Source: Verrucomicrobiota bacterium (GTDB lineage Bacteria > Verrucomicrobiota > Verrucomicrobiia > Opitutales > Opitutaceae). From it: a DNA stretch of 19,933 bases. Position 1 is the first letter of the stretch. Each line of letters begins with the position of its first letter. The stretch spans positions 1 to 19,933 of the forward strand of contig JAFAAS010000073.1 of NCBI GenBank assembly GCA_023426435.1, written 5' to 3'. Of this stretch, positions 14,758-19,933 are shown piece by piece. The position numbers and the translations under genes were made by a program. The notes below the pieces were generated by a model, which saw nothing but the letters and a program-made list of their open reading frames with translations, ran no database searches and was not told the origin of the DNA.

Positions 14758-15963
14758 CTACACCACCTGAGTCTGCGCCGCCGTGCCGCCAAACAATTCG
14801 CGCATCACGCTCCACGCGCGCCGCAAACCCGCCGGCTTCACTCCCCCACCAAACCCATAGGTGGTCACCAGCGTCTCCTCGTGCCCGCGATAACGCGGCG
14901 GCAGCAAAAACAACGTGTCCTCGTCGCCGTTCGTCACGCTCGAGAAAAACAATCCCTGCCCCACCGCCCGCGTCTCGCTCGTCCCCGGCACCGGCCGCAC
15001 CACCACGCCGCCGATCACCCGCGGACGAAACGCAAACTCCAATCCGCCGCCTTCCGCCCGCCGCAACCGCCCATAGGTCCGCACCGGCACATCGCCCAAC
15101 TTCCCCCCGGCAAACATCAGATTGTCATTGTCGCGCGGCCGAAAACGCAGCCGCCGCAACGTCGCGAAATCCCAGCAAAACACCCACCCGAAAACCGTCA
15201 GCCGAAACGCCCACCCCGCCACGCAATACGCCACGATCACCACCACCAGCGACAACCCCGCCGCCACCCAGGGCTCCAGCGTCGCCGTCACCGCCAGCAG
15301 CCCCAACAATCCCGTCCGCGCACTTTTCAACGCCGCATCGATCGCCCCCCAGGGGCTCAGCAAAATCAGCACATTGATCGCATGCGATGCCATCCAGACC
15401 ACCGCAAAAATCGCGATCCCCAACGGCACCGTCACCAGGTTCAACAACCACGATCCATCAATCGCACCCACCGACAGCATCGCCAGCCCCGAGCTCGTGA
15501 AACCGCTCCCCACCGCCGCATCCGTCCCGACGAGCGATTTCGAAAACGCCGCCATGCTCACCGGAATCACCACCCCCGCCGCGATCAAACCGCTCAACTT
15601 GTTCTCGATCGTCTCCACGACATCCAGCGGCTTCTTCAATCCCGGCGGCACCACCGCGCCAAACGCATCCTTCGCCGCACACACGCCCACCACCAACAAC
15701 GCCGGCAGCCAAAATTGCATCTGCGCAAACCACGGCAGCCGCGCCCGCGCCGCCGCATCGTCCGCCGAAAACCACTGATACGCCCCATACACGCCCGTCC
15801 CCAACAACGGCGAGATCGCGATCCCCGTCACCGTCGTGATCGCCGCCGCCATCTTCCCCGTCGGCGATCGATCGGCCGTCATCCGCTCCGCGTCCGCTGC
15901 GACCGCGCCAGTCGTCACGCCAAGTATCCAAAAAGCCAACACGAGCGAAAGAATGCGACGCAT
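14758..15963 (-). CDS. multi-spanning membrane protein, DUF4126-like N-terminal part
   Basis: This is a 401-residue protein. Residues 1-23 form a signal peptide or first helix (LSLVLAFWILGVTTGAVAA). Further hydrophobic segments lie near 41-62, 84-98, 123-142, 156-172, 174-194, 195-206, 217-230 and 235-262. The stretch ISPLLGTGVYGAYQWF (50-65) and the following KKPLDVVETIENKLSGLIAAG resemble DUF4126-type membrane proteins (low certainty). The last about 130 residues are soluble, rich in Gly, Arg and beta-type sequence (LMFAGGKLGDVPVRTYGRLRR, then VIGGVVVRPVPGTSETRAVG). No function is known. ATG 15963 fits the signal-like start. The gene converges on 13919-14635 and is divergent from the RRM gene. 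Confidence 0.75.
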   Translation of the reverse strand: MRRILSLVLAFWILGVTTGAVAADAERMTADRSPTGKMAAAITTVTGIAISPLLGTGVYGAYQWFSADDAAARARLPWFAQMQFWLPALLVVGVCAAKDAFGAVVPPGLKKPLDVVETIENKLSGLIAAGVVIPVSMAAFSKSLVGTDAAVGSGFTSSGLAMLSVGAIDGSWLLNLVTVPLGIAIFAVVWMASHAINVLILLSPWGAIDAALKSARTGLLGLLAVTATLEPWVAAGLSLVVVIVAYCVAGWAFRLTVFGWVFCWDFATLRRLRFRPRDNDNLMFAGGKLGDVPVRTYGRLRRAEGGGLEFAFRPRVIGGVVVRPVPGTSETRAVGQGLFFSSVTNGDEDTLFLLPPRYRGHEETLVTTYGFGGGVKPAGLRRAWSVMRELFGGTAAQTQVV

Positions 15964-16120
15964 GACGAAACCCTACTGCTCCCGGCCGTTTTGGAAAGCC
16001 TCTCTATTTCTCCAGCGCTTCCGAACTGCTTCGCCCACCAACACCTCCGACGCTCCCCGGCCGCGCCAAACCCCGAATTGCCTTGCATTTATCGGGCCAC
16101 CATGCCTCCTTGCCGCGCAT

Positions 16121-16147
16121 CGTTAGAGAGACAGCGTTAGATGACAG
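16121..16147. repeat. adjacent direct repeat upstream of the RRM gene
   Basis: CGTTAGAGAGACAG (16121-16134) is followed directly by CGTTAGATGACAG (16135-16147), which differs only by one missing base and one change. The pair lies about 100 bp before the RRM start codon in a leader whose composition is less C-rich than the rest. It might be a regulator-binding site or part of the transcribed leader; this is not proven. Confidence 0.4.
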
Positions 16148-16249
16148 TATCTGGTGAGTCGTAGGCTGAGCGTTTGGCTTAAGTGATGATTTCGAAACCC
16201 ACGGTGGGAACGGACTGGCAGCAGACGATCAATCTACGAGATATCACTA

Positions 16250-16624
16250 ATGAGTAATTCCAAACTCTACGTTGGAAATCTGTCGTTCAAAACCACCGAA
16301 GACGAGCTCCGCTCCACCTTCGGCCAGTTCGGTTCCGTGACCGACGTCTACGTTGCCATGGACAAGATGACCGGCCGCCCCCGCGGTTTCGCGTTCGTCA
16401 CCATGGGCACGGCTGAAGAAGCCAAGTCCGCGGCGGAAAAGCTCAACGGCACCGACCTCGGCGGCCGTCAGCTCACCGTCAACGAAGCCCGTCCCAAGGA
16501 AGAGCGCCCGGGTGGCGGCTTCGGCGGTGGCGGCGGCGGCGGCGGTCGCGGCTTCGGCGGCGGCGGCGGCCGTGGCGGTTTCGGCGGCGGTCGCGATCGC
16601 GATCGCGGCGACCGTCGTTACTAA
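16250..16624 (+). CDS. RRM-type RNA-binding protein with glycine-rich tail
   Basis: This is a 124-residue protein. Residues 4-82 form one RNA recognition motif with RNP2 LYVGNL (6-11) and RNP1 RGFAFVTM (45-52); the aromatic residues that stack on RNA are Y7, F47 and F49. Residues 85-124 are a Gly/Arg-rich tail (GGGFGGG, RGFGG, RGGFGGGRDRDRGDRRY) like those of cold-induced RNA-binding proteins in cyanobacteria and plants. It probably binds single-stranded RNA and helps RNA folding or stability in the cytoplasm. ATG 16250 begins the family-like MSNSKLYVGNL. The upstream gap of 286 bp is long for this window and may hold regulation. A strong terminator follows at 16651-16683. The glycine run comes from GGC/GGT codons and is G-rich on the plus strand, unlike the neighbours. 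Confidence 0.95.
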   Translation: MSNSKLYVGNLSFKTTEDELRSTFGQFGSVTDVYVAMDKMTGRPRGFAFVTMGTAEEAKSAAEKLNGTDLGGRQLTVNEARPKEERPGGGFGGGGGGGGRGFGGGGGRGGFGGGRDRDRGDRRY

Positions 16625-16650
16625 TCCATCGTTCTAACGAAACGATTTCC

Positions 16651-16683
16651 AGGACGGAGCTCCTCGGGGCTCCGTCCTTTTTT
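16651..16683 (+). terminator. intrinsic terminator of the RRM gene
   Basis: AGGACGGAGC (16651-16660) pairs perfectly with GCTCCGTCCT (16669-16678) around the 8-base loop TCCTCGGG, followed by a run of T to 16683. It starts 26 bases after the RRM stop codon. It shows that the RRM gene and the helicase gene are transcribed separately, or at least attenuated between them. Confidence 0.92.
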
Positions 16684-16725
16684 GTCTCCGGTAATCACCT
16701 TCCTCCCTCGTTCATTCGGCTTTTT

Positions 16726-16751
16726 GTCATTCTGAGCGAAGCGAAGAATCC
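16726..16751. repeat. CATTCTGAGCGAAGCGAAG element, copy 1
   Basis: The element starts GTCATTCTGAGCGAAGCG and ends AAGAATCC. A degenerate copy lies at 18133-18156, also between genes. I recall very similar strings from intergenic DNA of many unrelated bacteria, so it is probably a widespread dispersed element; I cannot run the search here. Confidence 0.55.
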
Positions 16752-16819
16752 AGGCCCGCATCCGCGGCACACGCTCCTGTATTCCTCCCTGCGCTTGGCG
16801 CGACTTACTCATCACCAAG

Positions 16820-18043
16820 ATGCCCTTCAAAGCTCTCAACCTCTCCGACACCATCCTCCGCGGCATCCAAGCCGCCGGCTACACCGATCCCACCCCGATC
16901 CAGCTCCGCGCCATTCCCGTCGTCCTCGGCGGCGGTGACCTCATCGGCTCCGCCCAAACCGGCACCGGCAAGACCGCCGCCTTCGCCCTCCCGATTCTCT
17001 CGCGCCTCGGCAAACACCAACCACGCCCGCGCGTCCTCGTCCTCGAACCCACCCGCGAACTCGCCGCCCAAGTCGAAACCGCCTTCCGCGACTTCGCCCG
17101 CTTCACCGATCTCCGCACCGTCGCCATCTTCGGCGGCGTCGGCTACGGCTTCCAACGCTCCGAACTCAAACTCGGCGTCGACATCCTCGTCGCCACACCC
17201 GGTCGCCTCATGGACTACCTGAAGGAGCGCACGCTCTCGCTCGATAGCATCACGACGCTCGTCCTCGACGAGGTCGATCGCATGCTCGACATGGGATTTC
17301 TCCCCGTCGTCAAAGACATCATCAACCGCTGCCCGCGCGAACGCCAAACGCTCTTCTTCTCCGCCACCGTTCCGCCCGAAATCCAAGCCGTCGCCTCCTT
17401 CGCCCTCCGCAACCCCGCCCGCGTCGAGATCGGCGTCAATCGCACGGTCAACCAATCCGTCAATCACGCGCTCTACCCCGTCGCCGCCACCCAAAAATTC
17501 GAGCTCCTCGAAGCCCTGCTCCGCAAAATCGATTTCGACAGCGTCCTCATCTTCTCCCGCACGAAACACGGCGCCGACAAAATCGCCCGCAAGCTCAAGT
17601 CGGCCAATCACAGCGTCGCCGTCCTCCACGCCAATCGCTCCCAAAACCAGCGCCTCGAGGCCCTCGCCGGCTTCAAGTCCGGCAAATACGAAATCATGGT
17701 CGCCACCGACATCGCCTCGCGCGGCATCGACGTCGCCGGCGTGTCCCACGTGATTAACTACGACGTCCCGGAAAATCCCGAGGACTACGTCCATCGTATT
17801 GGCCGCACCGGACGCGCCCAAGCCGTCGGCGACGCCTTCACGCTGGTCACGCCGGAAAACGCCTCCGACATCCGCGACATTCAACGCTTCATCGGCGCCA
17901 AGATTCCCGAACTCCGCCTCGAAGGCTTCGCCTACCAGCCGATCACCGCTCGTCCCGTTCAGGAAATTCCCAAACCCCGCGGCAGCCTCCCGGGTCGCAT
18001 CCGCCACCGCGGCTCCTTCAACCGCCACCGCTCCCGTCGCTAA
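16820..18043 (+). CDS. DEAD-box ATP-dependent RNA helicase, RhlE-like
   Basis: This is a 407-residue protein with both RecA domains and the complete set of motifs: Q motif around F3 and Q28 (TPIQLRAIP), motif I AQTGTGKT (45-52), Ia EPTRELAAQ (76-84), Ib TPGRL (126-130), motif II DEVD (150-153), motif III SAT (181-183), and in domain 2 LIFSRTKHGADK, VATDIASRGID and HRIGRTGRA. Such enzymes unwind or remodel short RNA duplexes with ATP and act in ribosome assembly, RNA decay and cold adaptation. Motif II reads DEVD instead of the common DEAD, a variant seen in some family members that keeps the catalytic D-E. The tail ends RHRGSFNRHRSRR, basic and probably RNA-binding. ATG 16820 fits the family start; no clear ribosome-binding site is present. 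It follows the RRM gene after a terminator and a repeat. Confidence 0.95.
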   Translation: MPFKALNLSDTILRGIQAAGYTDPTPIQLRAIPVVLGGGDLIGSAQTGTGKTAAFALPILSRLGKHQPRPRVLVLEPTRELAAQVETAFRDFARFTDLRTVAIFGGVGYGFQRSELKLGVDILVATPGRLMDYLKERTLSLDSITTLVLDEVDRMLDMGFLPVVKDIINRCPRERQTLFFSATVPPEIQAVASFALRNPARVEIGVNRTVNQSVNHALYPVAATQKFELLEALLRKIDFDSVLIFSRTKHGADKIARKLKSANHSVAVLHANRSQNQRLEALAGFKSGKYEIMVATDIASRGIDVAGVSHVINYDVPENPEDYVHRIGRTGRAQAVGDAFTLVTPENASDIRDIQRFIGAKIPELRLEGFAYQPITARPVQEIPKPRGSLPGRIRHRGSFNRHRSRR

Positions 18044-18045
18044 AA

Positions 18046-18079
18046 GGTAGGGCGAGCCGTCCCCGGCGAGCCGCCCACG
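18046..18079. repeat. GTAGGGCG-type hairpin repeat, copy 2
   Basis: GGTAGGGCGAGCC begins 3 bases after the helicase stop codon. GGGCG and CGCCC form the outer arms and GCCG/CGGC an inner stem around TCCC, with GGCGAGCC present twice. It shares the GTAGGGCG start and position after a stop with the element at 267-298. No T tract follows, so it is not a clear terminator. Confidence 0.45.
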
Positions 18080-18132
18080 CCACATTCGCACGCAAACCGC
18101 CCGCAGAAATGCCGGGCAAAACCGCTCCCTGT

Positions 18133-18156
18133 GCCATTCTGAGCAAGCAAAGCATC
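18133..18156. repeat. CATTCTGAGC element, degenerate copy 2
   Basis: CATTCTGAGCAAGCAAAG followed by CATC matches the element at 16726-16751 with one base missing and a few changes. It lies between the helicase and YeeE genes. Confidence 0.4.
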
Positions 18157-18258
18157 AGAAGCATCGCAGCCGTCCACGGCAACCGCAGCCGTCCCTCCGC
18201 ATCCAAATTCCAGATACGAGATCGCCGCGGCCGCCATTCGCTCGCGTTCTCACGCCAA

Positions 18259-18287
18259 TTGACCACGGTCGGTTTCGCCGTTATCAC
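18259..18287 (+). promoter_or_regulatory. sigma-70-type promoter of the YeeE/YedE pair
   Basis: TTGACC (18259-18264) and TATCAC (18282-18287) are separated by exactly 17 bases. They match the -35 and -10 consensus at five and four of six positions. Transcription would start about 6-8 bases later, at or next to the GTG at 18294, so the message would have little or no leader. Confidence 0.55.
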
Positions 18288-18293
18288 GCGACC

Positions 18294-18743
18294 GTGTTCT
18301 TCGCATCCTCCGATTACTCCTGGCTCCATGCGCTGCTCGGCGGAGCCATGATCGGCCTCGGCAGCCTCCTCGCCGCTACCGCCAGTGGAAAGATCCCGGG
18401 CATCTCCGGCATGTTCAGCCGCCTGCTTCGTCCACGCTCAGGCGACACCGCGTGGCGCATCGTCTTCTTCATCGGTCTCCTCGCCGGCACCGCGCTCGCC
18501 TTCGCCTTCGTCGATGCCAGCAACGACTACACCGCCCAAGCGCTTCCACTCACCGTGATTCTCGCCGGCGTGCTCGTCGGCTTCGGCACACGCCTCGGCG
18601 GCGGCTGCACCAGCGGTCACGGGGTATGCGGCCTGGGTCTCGGTTCCAAATCCGCGCTCGTCGCCACCGTCGCGTTTATGGCCGCCGGCATGCTCGTCGT
18701 CTTTCTCCTGCGCCACACGTCCCTCGGAGGCCTCTTCTCATGA
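18294..18743 (+). CDS. YeeE/YedE family transporter, first half protein
   Basis: This 149-residue membrane protein has helices near 11-30, 56-73, 84-100 and 119-140. The signature GFGTRLGGGCTSGHGVCGLG (97-116) with C105 and C112 is the conserved pore motif of the YeeE/YedE family, in which cysteines pass thiosulfate or related sulfur compounds through the membrane. The protein is half the length of the fused YeeE form, so it is the first of a split pair (PmpA-like). GTG 18294 is the first possible start in this frame; ATG 18348 would remove the first helix. It lies right behind a predicted promoter. Its TGA overlaps the ATG of the second half by 4 bases (18740-18743). Confidence 0.9.
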   Translation: MFFASSDYSWLHALLGGAMIGLGSLLAATASGKIPGISGMFSRLLRPRSGDTAWRIVFFIGLLAGTALAFAFVDASNDYTAQALPLTVILAGVLVGFGTRLGGGCTSGHGVCGLGLGSKSALVATVAFMAAGMLVVFLLRHTSLGGLFS

Positions 18744-19168
18744 GCGTTCGACCGTTTGTCATTCTCTTCGCCGGCGCTCTCTTCGGCTCGGGTCTCGCGA
18801 TTTCCGGCATGACCAATCCCGCTCGCGTCCTCGGCTTCCTCGACGTCGCCGGCGCCTGGGATCCTTCCTTGGTTTTCGTCATGGCCGGCGCGGTCTTCAC
18901 GTTCGGTCTCGGCATGCTCCTTCTGCGTGCGCGCCGCCGCGGCCACGGCTGGTTCGGCACGCAGCTTCCCGCGCGCGACCACGACCCGATCGATCGCCAT
19001 CTCGTTTTCGGCGCTCTTGTTTTCGGCGCCGGTTGGGGCCTCGCCGGCTTCTGCCCGGGTCCCGCCATCGCAAACCTCGTCGCGCTCCGCTTCGACGCCT
19101 TGCTGTTCGTTCCGGCCATGGCCGTCGGCATGCTCATCGCTCGCTTCGCGTTCAACGCCGACACCTAA
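18740..19168 (+). CDS. YeeE/YedE family transporter, second half protein (DUF6691-like)
   Basis: This 142-residue membrane protein has helices near 5-22, 44-63, 89-104 and 117-136. The motifs GSGLAISGMTNPARVLGFLD (16-35) and GWGLAGFCPGPAIANL (99-114), with C105, are the second-half signatures of the YeeE/YedE family. With the upstream half it should form one transporter for a sulfur compound such as thiosulfate (PmpB-like); the substrate is inferred from the family. The start ATG overlaps the previous stop, a sign of coupled translation and equal amounts of both halves. It converges on the chromate transporter gene with 49 bases between the stops. Confidence 0.9.
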   Translation: MSVRPFVILFAGALFGSGLAISGMTNPARVLGFLDVAGAWDPSLVFVMAGAVFTFGLGMLLLRARRRGHGWFGTQLPARDHDPIDRHLVFGALVFGAGWGLAGFCPGPAIANLVALRFDALLFVPAMAVGMLIARFAFNADT

Positions 19169-19217
19169 ATCGAGCAAGCGCGCCCTCGACCTGTCGCATC
19201 CGGGCCGCTCCCGCCCG

Positions 19218-19933
19218 CTACCCCGCCGCCCAACGCAACAACCCCGCCACCCCGCTCGCCAGCAACACGGTCACCACGCCCAGCCTGAATCGTTGCAACG
19301 CCACAAACGCCCCCGCGCACACGGCCACCGCGAACCAGTCCACCTTCCCGTCGCGATAGAGCACCTGCCACCCAAACCACACCGCCAGGTTCAACACGAC
19401 CCCGACCACCGACGCCGTCACCGCCGTCAGCGCTCCGTTCAACCGTCGATTCCCTCGCAGCTGCTCGATGTGCGGCGCACCGAGAAAAATCCACAGGAAA
19501 CACGGCACGAAGGTCGTCCATGTCGTGATCGCCGCACCGAGCGTCCCCATCAGCAGCGGACTCCACTCGCCCGGCTGATTCCATCCGCCGAGAAATCCGA
19601 CAAACTGCACCACCATGATCAGCGGCCCAGGCGTCGTCTCTGCCAGCCCCAACCCGTCCAACATCTGCGGCGCCGTCAGCCACCCATGCCGCTCCACCGC
19701 CTCCTGCGCCACGTAAGGCAGCACCGCATACGCCCCGCCAAAGGTCACCATCGCCGCCTTGCTGAAAAACACGCCTTCGCTCACCAGCACGCCGTTCCAC
19801 CCCTGCCACCATCCCGCCGCCACCACCGGCGCCCACCACAACACCAGCGACACCGCCAGCACCTTCCCCGCTCGTCCCCACGAGGGCCGCACCACGTCCG
19901 CCGCCGCGCTGGCGTTATCGATCGCGTATTTCG
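19218..19933 (-). CDS. chrA: chromate transporter ChrA family, 3' part (gene cut by window edge)
   Basis: The frame is open to the window end, so the 5' part is missing; 238 residues are visible. The stretch FFSKAAMVTFGGAYAVLPYV, then HGWLTAPQMLDGLGLAETTPGPLIMVVQFVGFLGGW, is the signature of a CHR domain, here probably the C-terminal domain of a two-domain protein of about 400 residues. Several hydrophobic helices follow (VVGVVLNLAVWFGWQVLY, WFAVAVCAGAFVAL, LGVVTVLLASGVAGLL). CHR proteins export chromate in known cases; many members have unknown anions. A GTG at 19895 is an in-frame start candidate but would skip a CHR half, and codons continue upstream to the edge. The gene converges on the YeeE/YedE pair. 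The symbol reflects family, not proven chromate resistance. Confidence 0.88.
   Translation of the reverse strand, partial: KYAIDNASAAADVVRPSWGRAGKVLAVSLVLWWAPVVAAGWWQGWNGVLVSEGVFFSKAAMVTFGGAYAVLPYVAQEAVERHGWLTAPQMLDGLGLAETTPGPLIMVVQFVGFLGGWNQPGEWSPLLMGTLGAAITTWTTFVPCFLWIFLGAPHIEQLRGNRRLNGALTAVTASVVGVVLNLAVWFGWQVLYRDGKVDWFAVAVCAGAFVALQRFRLGVVTVLLASGVAGLLRWAAG

Noticed and set aside
14881..16140. Plus-strand frame of 419 residues opposite the membrane protein
   Set aside because: Arg/Pro/His-rich shadow of a minus-strand gene with clear membrane helices.
16501..16624. GGC/GGT-rich run as a microsatellite or repeat array
   Set aside because: It encodes the glycine-rich tail of the RRM protein and is explained by coding.
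18109..18351. Plus-strand frame of 80 residues before the YeeE gene
   Set aside because: It spans a dispersed repeat and the promoter and overlaps the YeeE start in another frame, with no recognisable motif.
1..19933. CRISPR array, tRNA, insertion sequence or defence system
   Set aside because: No regularly spaced repeats, cloverleaf, transposase or known defence gene could be seen on either strand.

Overview
The window is about 20 kb of GC-rich bacterial chromosome with ordinary gene packing. Gene content, many genes without a clear Shine-Dalgarno sequence, and abundant short hairpin repeats between genes remind me of Verrucomicrobia of the Opitutaceae type. That assignment is an inference from style; no rRNA or marker gene is present to prove it. 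No tRNA, rRNA, CRISPR array, insertion sequence or prophage was seen.

Layout. 1-366: a possible small one-helix membrane protein (96-260), a GTAGGGCG-type hairpin repeat and a terminator-like hairpin. 367-750 (-): exported protein with a TonB C-terminal domain. 751-1160: no convincing gene. 1161-2354 (+): acyl-CoA-type fatty acid desaturase with a strong terminator. 2594-3367 (+): exported TPR protein of the RMD type. 3525-5003 (-): rhomboid protease with an extra N-terminal domain. 5094-5288 (+): small DUF1328 membrane protein. 5473-8467 (+): likely operon of a YdjM-type membrane hydrolase, a Tat-exported aldo/keto reductase and an N-acetylmuramoyl-L-alanine amidase. 8584-11070 (-): likely operon, in transcription order RluA-type pseudouridine synthase, Gfo/Idh/MocA oxidoreductase, YchJ/SEC-C protein. 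11230-14635 (+): GH3-type acyl-amido synthetase, DUF4440 protein, NADPH-dependent FMN reductase and an exported protein of unknown function. 14758-15963 (-): multi-spanning membrane protein. 16250-16624 (+): glycine-rich RRM RNA-binding protein with terminator. 16820-18043 (+): DEAD-box RNA helicase. 18294-19168 (+): split YeeE/YedE transporter pair behind a good promoter. 19218-19933 (-): 3' part of a chromate transporter gene cut by the window edge.

How the genes work together. Most units are small housekeeping or envelope modules: wall hydrolysis, membrane lipid desaturation, intramembrane proteolysis and RNA metabolism. The RRM protein and the helicase are adjacent and may act together on RNA, as such proteins do in cold adaptation, but each has its own transcription signals. 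The YeeE/YedE pair probably imports a sulfur compound. It converges on a gene of the CHR family, whose members move chromate, a sulfate analogue; a functional link is only suggestive.

I did not find a clear new biological system. The items most worth following are the exported unknown at 13919-14635 with scattered nuclease-like residues, an isolated AT-rich palindrome at 14671-14691 between two converging genes, a promoter at 18259-18287 that predicts a leaderless GTG-started mRNA, a hairpin covering the ribosome-binding site of the TonB-domain gene, and four families of short intergenic repeats.
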